DNA of 6,325 nt from Spirochaetaceae bacterium. GTDB taxonomy: Bacteria > Spirochaetota > Spirochaetia > SZUA-6 > Bin103. Made by a program: the position numbers and the translations under genes. Below are positions 1 through 5,539 of this stretch, piece after piece. Location: the NCBI GenBank assembly GCA_026710565.1, contig JAPOQV010000185.1, positions 1 through 6,325 of the forward strand, read 5' to 3'. Every line of letters begins with the position of its first letter. Position 1 is the first letter of the stretch. The notes beneath the pieces were generated by a model. It saw only the letters and a list, made by a program, of their open reading frames with translations, was not told where the DNA came from and did not search any database.

Positions 1-1542
1 GGGGGCCCGGGCTTGGTCGAGGGGCGGGGCGCCGCGCCCGCGTCCCCGCAGCATGCGGGCGGCGAGCTGCTCGCCCCTGCCTTGGTCCTGCAGGAGTTGA
101 AGCAGCTCGGGCAGCCGCCGCTCCGCCTCTTCAAGCGACTGCATGTTGGCCGCCCACTCCTGGACCGTCTCGTAGAGCGGACGTGTCAGCGGCTCCCAGT
201 CGCGGTGGTCGAGCAGCTCGTCGAGCTCGTCCTCGACGCCACGCCGCGGCGGCCGAGCGACGTTGGCCAGCGCACGGCCGAGCGCCGGTGCCGACGGCGG
301 CTCCAGCACCGCGTCACCTTCCTTGGGCTCGGTCAGGCGCAGGCGCTGGTAGAGATCCGACGGCTTTACCTGGAAGCCGACCGCCACCAACTTCGACACC
401 GCGTCCACCAGCAGCCCGACGTCCTCGGGATCCTCGACCACGAAGCGAAGCTGGGGATAGACCACCTGAGGGCCGTGATTGAAGTCGACGTACGTCTCGA
501 CCAGGTCACGCTGCAGCGTTGAGCCGACCTGGCGCGCATCGGAACGCAGGATGTCCTCGCGTACCTGCTGCTGCACGTCGTCGGCGCCGAGGCGGCCGGG
601 CGTGCCCTCGGTAGTAGCTGCCTGTCCGAGTACGCCGATGGCGATCTCGCGATTGGCGAACTCCGCCAGGATCTTGAAGTAGTCGACGGCCGCGCCCTGC
701 TGCACGCCGGCGATGATCTCCAGGATCATGTCGTCGGGGATCACGGCGCCGATGTCGCGGCCGACGTTGGCGACCGCCCGCTTGAGGATCTTGATGTCTT
801 CCTCGGTGGCGTTCTTCGAGTACTTGCCGACGCGCAGGGGATACCCGAACACCTCGACGAACGCTGCCCAGGACGCCACGTCGAAGGTCTTGACCAGGTG
901 GTAGTAGGCGACCGGGAGCGCCAGCCCGCCCCGGATCGGAAGGCCGGACTTGAGCTGCGGCTCGTGGATGATCCACTTGTTCGGTTCGAGCTCGACGCCG
1001 TCGACCGGGTTGGCGTCATCGAGGAGCCGAAGCTGCCTTCCGGTTTCGCGGTCGTATCGGAACCAACGCGGGTCCCTCCACCGATAGCCGTTGGGACGCC
1101 ACACGCTGCCGGTCTGCCAGAGGATCTCGATCGCGGCGTAGCCCTTGGCGATGGCGTCCATCGCGTCGTAGACCATGGGCGTGAACTCGGGCCGCTCGAC
1201 GATGTCGCGCCGCACCGCGGCCGCCAGGTCGATCGAGGCCTCGTCCTCGCCGGCCGGGACCACGGTGGGCTCGATCCCCTGCACGGCGAGCTTTCGGGTC
1301 GAGAGCGTGGCGCGGTAGTAGAGGTCGCGCTCTTCCATCTCCTCGGCCAAGGTCAGGTAGTCGCGCGCCTCACCCTGGCGGGCCGACTGCAGCAGGTTCG
1401 CCAAGCTCTTCGGATTCAGGGCGGACGCGACCGAGCTGTGGTCCCACCCCTGGCGGACCGAGGTCAGGCTCGCGGTCGCCTGCTCCTGGGCGAGCTTGCG
1501 CGCCTTCTTCGAGGCCTTCTTACCAGTCTTCGTCTTCTTCAC
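1..1542 (-). CDS. Mu gp29-like portal protein (DUF935), 3' end cut by window edge
   Basis: Portal protein, the dodecameric ring at the unique capsid vertex through which the terminase pumps DNA. The frame is open for 514 codons from a GTG at 1542 to the window edge; Mu gp29 is about 512 residues, so only a short C-terminal piece is probably missing. Seen directly: a basic start (MKKTKTGKKASKKARK), YYRATLSTRKLAVQG at residues 75-89, AIEILW at 137-142, FGYPLRVGKY at 232-241 and FANREIAIGVLGQ at 295-307, then an acidic, proline-rich tail. The FGYPLRVGKY and VLGQ blocks are what I know as DUF935 hallmarks. The start overlaps the end of the terminase gene by 23 nt, with GAGG 9 nt upstream, so it is translationally coupled. 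The order terminase then portal matches Mu 28-29. No internal stop or frameshift. The family call is firm; the exact start is likely, because no other start fits the overlap as well. Confidence 0.93.
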   Translation of the reverse strand, partial: MKKTKTGKKASKKARKLAQEQATASLTSVRQGWDHSSVASALNPKSLANLLQSARQGEARDYLTLAEEMEERDLYYRATLSTRKLAVQGIEPTVVPAGEDEASIDLAAAVRRDIVERPEFTPMVYDAMDAIAKGYAAIEILWQTGSVWRPNGYRWRDPRWFRYDRETGRQLRLLDDANPVDGVELEPNKWIIHEPQLKSGLPIRGGLALPVAYYHLVKTFDVASWAAFVEVFGYPLRVGKYSKNATEEDIKILKRAVANVGRDIGAVIPDDMILEIIAGVQQGAAVDYFKILAEFANREIAIGVLGQAATTEGTPGRLGADDVQQQVREDILRSDARQVGSTLQRDLVETYVDFNHGPQVVYPQLRFVVEDPEDVGLLVDAVSKLVAVGFQVKPSDLYQRLRLTEPKEGDAVLEPPSAPALGRALANVARPPRRGVEDELDELLDHRDWEPLTRPLYETVQEWAANMQSLEEAERRLPELLQLLQDQGRGEQLAARMLRGRGRGAPPLDQARAP

Positions 1543-3043
1543 CGTCGTCGTCCTCGCTCCTGCCCAGCCACCGGCCGACGCCGGCGGCGGCGATCTTCAC
1601 CGCGTGGTGCGCATACGGTTGGTAGGTGCCGTCATCGTTGGCCTGCGCGTAGCAGACCAGCATGTTGGAGACCGCCGAGTCGCCGTGGCGCTGCTGATCG
1701 GCCGGGCCGGTCTTCTCGGCCACGATGGGCACCCCCTTGTCGAGCTGCACCACGCGGTGATCGTCCATCAGGCCCGAGTCCTTCGGCAGCACGTAGGTCT
1801 CGTCCTCGAGCCGCTGCTTGTAGCGCGGGAAGTACTCAGCGTACGTGGCGCGCGTGAGCATGACCTCGTGCACGTACGCCGGCCCGTACTTCTGGGCCGC
1901 CTGCTCGGCGAGCATCTGTCCGTTGCCGCGCGCGTCGATGGCAGCGCCGGAGAAGTTCGGCAGGCCGTCGATGGTGTAGTGCAGGATCCGCTGCTGCTCG
2001 CTGAACGGCATGTTGCGCATCTCGATCTGCACCACCGTCTCGATGTCGAGCCGGGCCGTCTCCACGGCGGCCGAGATGACCGACAGGTCCCCGGAGCGGG
2101 CGATGTCCATGCCGAGGTAGCAGCGCCGGCGCTCGCCGCCGACAGCCACCACGCGGGCAATCGCCAGCACCGGCTCCAGGTGTTGCTTGATCCACTTCGA
2201 GGTGGCCTTCGTCCGCTTCTTCTCCGAGCGGTACGTGAAGTCGTCGGTCTGCTCATACCGGACCACCGGTGCCTTCGACTTCATCGCCCGCTCGACCAGT
2301 GCGCGTGGGAAGTAGAGGGCGCCGCCCTCGCGCGGCACGCAGAACAGCTCCTCCTGGGCGCTCTCTCCGTAGGTCTCGATGAGGTCCTGGAGCCAGTCCT
2401 GCTGCGCCTCCGGTGACCACTCCTTGCCCGTGACCTCGCAGATCCGTCGATACAGCCCCTGGTCCAGCGCGTCCTGGATGGTCACTTTCTGGACGACTCC
2501 GCGGCGCCCGCCCGCGCGAATCTCGCCGAGGAGCTCGTTGAACTCGGAGGCCACGCCGTTGTGGGTGGAGATCACCCGCACCGAGCCACCCCACATGAGC
2601 ATGGCCAGCGCGGCTTTCAGAACCTCCGGCAGGTCCGGGATGAAGGCGGCCTCGTCGATGACGATCCTCCCCTGTTTGCCGCGCAGGGTCGTGGCCCGGT
2701 TGGGTAGCCCGACGATCCGCTTCCCGGACGCGAACGTGATGCGGTAGGTCAGGTACGAGTCGTCCTCGTCCTGGACGATCTCTTCCTGGACCTCGGAGCA
2801 AGCGTAGGCGTAGTGCTTGGCCCATTCGGCGCAGGTCTCCACGTACTCGCGGCTCTGGTCCAGGTTGTACGAGATGTAGTAGACGTTCTGACCGCCCTCT
2901 TCGGCAGCGCAGAGAACGTCGTCGGCCGCGTCGGCCCAGGTGATACCTACTCGGCGTGACTTCTCGATGACCGCCAGCGACGCCGCGCCCGCGGCGGCGA
3001 TCCACGCGCTCTGGTACGGCAGGAGAACGCGTTCATCGCTCAC
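1520..3043 (-). CDS. Mu gp28-like terminase large subunit (ATPase/nuclease)
   Basis: Packaging motor and headful nuclease, 507 residues (Mu gp28 is about 550). N-terminal ATPase: a variant Walker A KSRRVGIT at 28-35, a conserved NRATTLRG block at 115-122, Walker B RIVIDE at 126-131 with D130/E131, and the coupling motif ISTHNG at 158-163. C-terminal RNase H-like nuclease: three likely metal-binding acids at D313 (YLGMDIARSGD), D370 (AAIDARGNG) and D455 (HGDSAV). All catalytic positions are therefore present. The Walker A lacks the usual GKT lysine; K28 at the front of the loop probably serves, as in lambda gpA. The GTG start overlaps the TGA of the upstream small-subunit gene (GTGA), and the 3' end overlaps the portal gene, indicating coupling. 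The last residues are very acidic (EDDDGEEDEDW), which may be a docking tail for the portal; that is inference. Confidence 0.95.
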   Translation of the reverse strand: MSDERVLLPYQSAWIAAAGAASLAVIEKSRRVGITWADAADDVLCAAEEGGQNVYYISYNLDQSREYVETCAEWAKHYAYACSEVQEEIVQDEDDSYLTYRITFASGKRIVGLPNRATTLRGKQGRIVIDEAAFIPDLPEVLKAALAMLMWGGSVRVISTHNGVASEFNELLGEIRAGGRRGVVQKVTIQDALDQGLYRRICEVTGKEWSPEAQQDWLQDLIETYGESAQEELFCVPREGGALYFPRALVERAMKSKAPVVRYEQTDDFTYRSEKKRTKATSKWIKQHLEPVLAIARVVAVGGERRRCYLGMDIARSGDLSVISAAVETARLDIETVVQIEMRNMPFSEQQRILHYTIDGLPNFSGAAIDARGNGQMLAEQAAQKYGPAYVHEVMLTRATYAEYFPRYKQRLEDETYVLPKDSGLMDDHRVVQLDKGVPIVAEKTGPADQQRHGDSAVSNMLVCYAQANDDGTYQPYAHHAVKIAAAGVGRWLGRSEDDDGEEDEDW

Positions 3044-3591
3044 GCAGCGATCCCGAGAATGCGCCGCCGAAGCTCTGCGACGGTCTCTTTCGAGAGCCCG
3101 CCCGCGCTGGCGGTGCGCTCCACGTCGGCCGCCGCGGCCGCCACGTCCTCCTGGAGCTTGCGGCGCCTCTCCGCGTTGGCGGTTGCGGCCGACTCCATGT
3201 CGCGCGCGGAGCGCGAGAGCTGACTGATCAGCTTGGCGATCTGCTCGATCGCCTCCGGCGAGTCCGGCGTCAGATCCTCCATGGCGAGCATCAGGTCGAA
3301 CGCGAGCTGCCTGACTTGGTGGATCACGACCTCTCCGATGCGGTTCTGGGCATCGGGGCCAGCCTGTTCGAGGTAGAGCTCAGCCACTTCGCGCGCCTGG
3401 CGGTTGCGCTCCGAGATCTTGCGCATCTTGACCGCGTAGCGGTTGACCGCTGACTTGCTGACGACGGTCTCGCCGGCGGCCTGGTTCAGCGCCTCTGCGA
3501 CCTCTTGTTGGGTCACCTCGGGATGTGCCAGCAGCTCGTGGAGCTTCTGACGCAGTTCCGGGGACAGGCGGTCGATGCTGGACTTCGCCAT
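3040..3591 (-). CDS. Mu gp27-like terminase small subunit (DUF3486)
   Basis: Probable DNA-recognition subunit of the terminase, 183 residues (Mu gp27 is about 190). The N-terminus opens with SSIDRLSPELRQKLHELL and a helix-turn-helix near residues 27-57 (VTQQEVAEALNQ, then SKSAVNRYAVKM), which fits binding to the packaging site. The rest is helical and likely forms the oligomer: a stretch at about 58-75, then a leucine-rich segment at 90-130 and a charged helix ending in VAELRRRILGIAA. The SSIDRL.PE.R opening and the SKSAV.RY block are what I associate with DUF3486. The ATG lies 4 nt after the TAG of the gp26-like gene, with no clear Shine-Dalgarno site, so translation probably depends on reinitiation. 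It sits directly before the large subunit and overlaps it by GTGA, as expected for a terminase pair. No lesions seen. Confidence 0.92.
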   Translation of the reverse strand: MAKSSIDRLSPELRQKLHELLAHPEVTQQEVAEALNQAAGETVVSKSAVNRYAVKMRKISERNRQAREVAELYLEQAGPDAQNRIGEVVIHQVRQLAFDLMLAMEDLTPDSPEAIEQIAKLISQLSRSARDMESAATANAERRRKLQEDVAAAAADVERTASAGGLSKETVAELRRRILGIAA

Positions 3592-3595
3592 GGGG

Positions 3596-3886
3596 CTACA
3601 GCGGCGGCGGGCGGTCCACTCCTGAGACTCGGGTGCGCCCCTGCGCCACGTCGACGCCCATCTGCGTGAGACAGGCGACGCGAACGCCTTGTCCGAGGTC
3701 GCGGACCGTGACGAGCCCCCGTTCGCTGAGCCAGTCGACCAGTCCGTCGACGGCCGTGGCGCTCATGGCGTGAGCGAAGTGATCCAGGACGCGCTGCAGC
3801 ATCTGCGTGCTGAGCTCGTACTTGGGGTCTTGCTCCAGCGCTTGCAGAGCGATGATGCGGCGGTTGGCGTCAAACTGCTCTCTCAC
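3596..3886 (-). CDS. Mu gp26-like small winged-helix protein (VpaChn25_0724 type)
   Basis: A 96-residue protein that resembles phage proteins labelled VpaChn25_0724 family, sometimes annotated as ArsR-like. Its exact role in Mu-like phages is not established to my knowledge. Seen: RRIIALQALEQDP then helices to about residue 45, a candidate recognition helix (AVDGLVDWLSERGLVTV, about 45-61), a wing-like strand pair (GVRVACLTQMGVDVAQG) and a proline-rich tail (VSGVDRPPPL). This arrangement is a winged helix-turn-helix. The start is a GTG sharing GTGA with the stop of the gp25-like gene; GGGAG (3893-3897) sits 6 nt upstream, a good ribosome site. Because it lies within the packaging operon, a structural or packaging-accessory role is as likely as transcription control. 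Confidence 0.85.
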   Translation of the reverse strand: MREQFDANRRIIALQALEQDPKYELSTQMLQRVLDHFAHAMSATAVDGLVDWLSERGLVTVRDLGQGVRVACLTQMGVDVAQGRTRVSGVDRPPPL

Positions 3887-4230
3887 TCGTCTCTCCCGAT
3901 GTACCGCCGCTGGATAATGTTCAGGATGTTGCCGATCCCGACGAGCTGCCCTTCGATCTTGGCCGTCCGGTCCAGGAGCTCCTTGAAGTGATCGTCGCGG
4001 AGCTTCGAGATCCTCTCGTGCAGGATCTTGTTCGTTTCGGCCTGCGCAGCGGTGATGCGCTCTATCGCCGCGTCGACGGCCTTGGCGAAGCCTTCCTGCT
4101 GACGCTGCTGGTCGCGTCGCATCTGGAAGCGCACGCCGATGCTCGCCGCCAGGACTCCGCCGAGCATCCCGCCGAGGATGCCTCCGACAGCGACGATGAT
4201 CTGTCCCCAGCTCACGCCACGAATGGTCAA
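3883..4230 (-). CDS. Mu gp25-like membrane-anchored coiled-coil protein (DUF2730-like)
   Basis: A 115-residue protein with one glycine-rich membrane helix near residues 8-33 (contains VAVGGILGGMLGG) followed by a long charged helix, about 36-100, rich in Q, K, E and R, typical of a coiled coil. This layout and the position before the gp26-like gene match Mu gp25 (DUF2730). The function is unknown; a membrane-tethered role is inferred. It heads the minus-strand operon in this window. The start is uncertain: the longest frame uses TTG at 4230, while GTG at 4215 would give 110 residues and keep the whole membrane helix. Neither has a recognisable Shine-Dalgarno site, and an inverted repeat (4214-4243) straddles the TTG, so initiation may be weak or controlled. 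The stop overlaps the next gene by GTGA. Confidence 0.8.
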   Translation of the reverse strand: MTIRGVSWGQIIVAVGGILGGMLGGVLAASIGVRFQMRRDQQRQQEGFAKAVDAAIERITAAQAETNKILHERISKLRDDHFKELLDRTAKIEGQLVGIGNILNIIQRRYIGRDE

Positions 4231-4243
4231 GGGGCCGTGGCGT
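4214..4243. repeat. 8-bp perfect inverted repeat across the gp25-like start
   Basis: ACGCCACG at 4214-4221 is the exact reverse complement of CGTGGCGT at 4236-4243, with a 14-nt spacer. It surrounds the TTG start of the packaging operon and could be an operator for a dimeric repressor or an mRNA hairpin that hides the start. The GC-rich background makes chance occurrence possible. Confidence 0.5.
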
Positions 4244-4250
4244 CGGCAGT

Positions 4251-4266
4251 AATGACGGCTGTCATT
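4251..4266. promoter_or_regulatory. Palindrome in divergent gap, candidate operator
   Basis: AATGAC at 4251-4256 and GTCATT at 4261-4266 form a perfect 6-bp inverted repeat around GGCT. It lies 21-36 nt upstream of the gp25-like start and about 60 nt upstream of the divergent membrane-protein gene, where a regulator could control both. It is AT-richer than its surroundings, which makes chance less likely. The binding protein is unknown; no clear -35/-10 pair was found on either strand. Confidence 0.5.
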
Positions 4267-4286
4267 GTCGCTGTGTCCACGCGCCT

Positions 4287-4299
4287 CCCGACACTCGGG
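4287..4299. repeat. Short inverted repeat in leader of membrane-protein gene
   Basis: CCCGA (4287-4291), CAC, TCGGG (4295-4299) forms a 5-bp stem with a 3-nt loop, 16 nt upstream of the AGGAGG ribosome site of the gene starting at 4326. It could be a leader hairpin or a third binding site in this gap; it is short and may be chance. Confidence 0.3.
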
Positions 4300-4314
4300 C
4301 TCATCTCAACCTGC

Positions 4315-4320
4315 AGGAGG
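4315..4320 (+). promoter_or_regulatory. Strong Shine-Dalgarno site
   Basis: AGGAGG followed by TAGGT and then ATG. It is the best ribosome site in the left and middle of the window and fixes the start of the two-helix membrane protein. Confidence 0.8.
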
Positions 4321-4325
4321 TAGGT

Positions 4326-4655
4326 ATGGAGCAGAAAGTGAGGATCCCGCTACGCCGCAACGCGTTGCTCATGGTCCTGATCGCGGCCGCCCTCGCGGTG
4401 TTCGTAATCGTGATCATCCCGAATCCGTCCACCGCTCTCATCGTGGCGATCGCGATGCCCGTGATCGCCGGCAGCATGGCTGTGGTCGACAAGCTCTGCA
4501 GCCCGGAGCCGCCCAAGGACGAGCGAAAGCCGCCCAGCGACGAGCACTACGCCTTCGTCGAGCGAATGTTCGAGAAGGGCTTGGCGGCCGTCGGCGCACA
4601 GGGCTTGGTGCTCAGCGCAGAGGCCGACGTGCACAAGCGAGGAGACCGCGGCTGA
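4326..4655 (+). CDS. Small two-helix membrane protein of unknown function, holin-like topology
   Basis: A 109-residue protein that I do not recognise. It has a basic N-terminus (KVRIPLRRN), a hydrophobic helix at about 13-31, a tight PNPST turn at 32-36, a second helix at about 37-54, and a charged soluble tail beginning KLCSPEPPKDERKPP and ending HKRGDRG. By the positive-inside rule both ends are cytoplasmic, a membrane hairpin. The start is well supported: AGGAGG at 4315-4320, 5 nt before the ATG. It is monocistronic, with a strong intrinsic terminator 27 nt after the stop. It is divergent from the packaging operon and lies where Mu carries its lysis genes. A class II holin is possible on topology and position, but no endolysin gene is visible and the opposite orientation argues against simple co-regulation; a lysogeny-expressed accessory (moron) protein is an equal alternative. 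Confidence 0.75.
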   Translation: MEQKVRIPLRRNALLMVLIAAALAVFVIVIIPNPSTALIVAIAMPVIAGSMAVVDKLCSPEPPKDERKPPSDEHYAFVERMFEKGLAAVGAQGLVLSAEADVHKRGDRG

Positions 4656-4681
4656 GGAGCGGCGCGCCGAGCACGCAACGG

Positions 4682-4714
4682 AAGGCTGGATGCTCTCGGG
4701 TGTCCGGCCTTTTT
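4682..4714 (+). terminator. Rho-independent terminator after the membrane-protein gene
   Basis: AAGGCTGGA (4682-4690) pairs with TCCGGCCTT (4703-4711) in a 9-bp stem with one G-T wobble and a 12-nt loop. The T run is TTTTT at 4710-4714; its first two bases are in the stem. It lies 27 nt downstream of the stop of the 109-residue gene and matches its direction. Confidence 0.8.
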
Positions 4715-4744
4715 CATGCCCTCGGCCGTCGCTCCGCTCCGGGA

Positions 4745-4845
4745 GGGCCAGGCCCGATCTCGCGTGGGGCCACGCCCCAGCGGTGCACTGCTGTCGGAGG
4801 GCCTCTCCCACGAGGCTCCGATTGAAGCCATCAACCGGGGCCCGG
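4745..4845. repeat. Chain of consecutive GC-rich hairpins
   Basis: Five inverted repeats follow closely: GGGCC-A-GGCCC (4745-4755); TGGGGC-CAC-GCCCCA (4765-4779); CAGCGGTGCACTGCTG, self-complementary apart from one G-T pair (4778-4793); TCGGAG-GG-CCTC paired with GAGGCTCCGA across a 6-nt loop (4794-4821, 10 pairs with a 2-nt bulge); and CCGGG-G-CCCGG (4835-4845). The 4794-4821 hairpin is the strongest. None is followed by a T run, so they are not ordinary intrinsic terminators. A structured RNA, a transcript-end barrier or a mobile palindromic element are options. Confidence 0.5.
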
Positions 4846-4898
4846 CCCTGGAAGGCCGCTGCCCGGCGTTACACTATGTGCAATGGGCGTTTCAAATC

Positions 4899-4938
4899 CG
4901 TCCCACCAGATCCCGCCTGATCCCGGCTCATCCCGCAG
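4899..4938. repeat. Four approximate 10-bp tandem repeats
   Basis: Successive units are CGTCCCACCA, GATCCCGCCT, GATCCCGGCT and CATCCCGCAG. TCCC recurs every 10 bp, one helical turn, in all four units. The middle two differ by one base. It could be iterated protein-binding sites on one face of the helix or a simple decayed repeat; no similar array is seen elsewhere in the window. Confidence 0.5.
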
Positions 4939-4999
4939 TTATCACGCACGAACCCGCTTCCTTAGCTCGCTCCGTCACATCACCGTGCGGGGGCGGCGT

Positions 5000-5503
5000 T
5001 CAGAGCGTCCGGATCATCTCGTACTCGACCAAGTCGGGATCGTTCGGGTAGGGCTCGGTGCCTCCGGTGAACGCGAACCCCAGCGCGCGATAGAAACGGA
5101 TCGCGGAGTCGTTGTTGGACGTGACCGTCAGGCGTACCTCGCCGACCCCTTTGGCGCGCGTCCAGTCCACGACGGCGTCGACGAGCTCGCGGCCCATGCC
5201 GGCCCGCCGGTGCCCCGGCGCCACCCACATCGCCACCAAGTGCGCGCGCGAGGCGTCCTCGCGGCCCAGGAAGCAGCCGACCATGCCGCACGGGACGCCG
5301 GCGTCCATCGCCAGGAACGAGGCCGAGCTCTCGCCGCTCCACTCGTCGGCGCGCCGCCGCCAGTCGTCGTCGGTAAGCCGGACGGTCTGGGCGTACGTCG
5401 AACCGAACGCGGTTGGGGCGTCCTGCAGCGCGCGAAGCCGGACGGCCTTGAACACGAGCGCGTTCCGCCGGGTGATCGGTTGGATCGAGACCGCGCTGCC
5501 CAT
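5000..5503 (-). CDS. GNAT family N-acetyltransferase
   Basis: Transfers an acetyl group from acetyl-CoA to an amine; the substrate cannot be read from sequence. 167 residues, the usual length of a single GNAT domain. Seen: RLRALQDAPTAFGSTYAQ at 22-39 with DDDWRRR at 45-51, a common N-terminal pattern in this family; motif A with VAPGHRRAGMG at 94-104 giving the R-x-x-G-x-G pyrophosphate loop (R99, G102, G104); and motif B NNDSAIRFYRALGF at 130-143, with Y138 the likely general acid. The start ATG at 5503 is directly preceded by an in-frame TGA, so no longer protein is possible, and no Shine-Dalgarno site is visible, suggesting a leaderless or very weakly initiated message. It is divergent from the TIM-barrel gene with 36 bp between starts and a shared palindrome. 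A toxin role is unlikely, because no antitoxin gene is adjacent. Confidence 0.93.
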   Translation of the reverse strand: MGSAVSIQPITRRNALVFKAVRLRALQDAPTAFGSTYAQTVRLTDDDWRRRADEWSGESSASFLAMDAGVPCGMVGCFLGREDASRAHLVAMWVAPGHRRAGMGRELVDAVVDWTRAKGVGEVRLTVTSNNDSAIRFYRALGFAFTGGTEPYPNDPDLVEYEMIRTL

Positions 5504-5507
5504 TCAG

Positions 5508-5522
5508 GTACCATGATGGTAC
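5508..5522. promoter_or_regulatory. Perfect 15-bp palindrome, candidate operator for the divergent pair
   Basis: GTACCAT-G-ATGGTAC is perfectly symmetric about 5515. It ends 5 nt before the GGAGG ribosome site of the TIM-barrel gene and begins 5 nt from the GNAT start codon, so a bound dimer would block both. Odd-length palindromes of this size are common for GntR and similar regulators; the family is inferred, not shown. No regulator gene is in the window. Confidence 0.65.
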
Positions 5523-5527
5523 ACGAT

Positions 5528-5532
5528 GGAGG
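5528..5532 (+). promoter_or_regulatory. Shine-Dalgarno site that sets the TIM-barrel start
   Basis: GGAGG lies 7 nt before the ATG at 5540. It favours this start over the in-frame ATG ATG pair at 5513-5518 inside the palindrome, and over the frame that stays open upstream across the GNAT gene. Confidence 0.8.
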
Positions 5533-5539
5533 ATACCGG

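Larger units (their letters stand above)
4715..4999. other. Gene-free segment rich in inverted and tandem repeats
   Basis: No convincing gene lies between the terminator and the GNAT stop. Open frames here lack ribosome sites and recognisable protein features. The segment holds a chain of GC-rich inverted repeats (4745-4845), a near-palindrome TTACAC-TAT-GTGCAA (4869-4883) and an array of 10-bp repeats (4899-4938). It separates two genes that converge on it (membrane protein +, GNAT -). No T-rich terminator for the GNAT gene is visible. Confidence 0.6.

Noticed and set aside
898..2416. Two long plus-strand open frames (319 and 306 codons) opposite the portal and terminase genes
   Set aside because: They are antisense to genes with clear motifs, have R/H/A/L-rich compositions typical of GC-driven shadow frames, and contain no recognisable domain.
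4265..4825. 186-codon plus-strand frame overlapping the two-helix membrane gene
   Set aside because: Arginine- and glycine-rich shadow frame; the overlapping 109-codon frame has the AGGAGG site, membrane helices and a terminator just after its stop.
4883..4908. Possible tRNA 3' end or attachment site (GGCGTTTCAAATCCGTC then CCACCA)
   Set aside because: The loop looks like a T-arm, but pair 53-61 is mismatched, the acceptor strand length does not fit before CCA, and no matching 5' half, D-arm or anticodon arm is found.
4690..5051. Plus-strand open frames in the gene-free segment
   Set aside because: No ribosome sites, they run through hairpins or into the GNAT gene antisense, and their proline/arginine-rich products resemble no protein.
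5000..5503. GNAT toxin of a toxin-antitoxin pair
   Set aside because: No small antitoxin gene lies next to it in the same direction, and the sequence resembles ordinary single-domain acetyltransferases.
4883..5539. Longer N-terminus for the TIM-barrel protein, since its frame is open back to about 4826
   Set aside because: The extension is antisense to the GNAT gene and shadow-like in composition, while GGAGG 7 nt before 5540 marks the real start.
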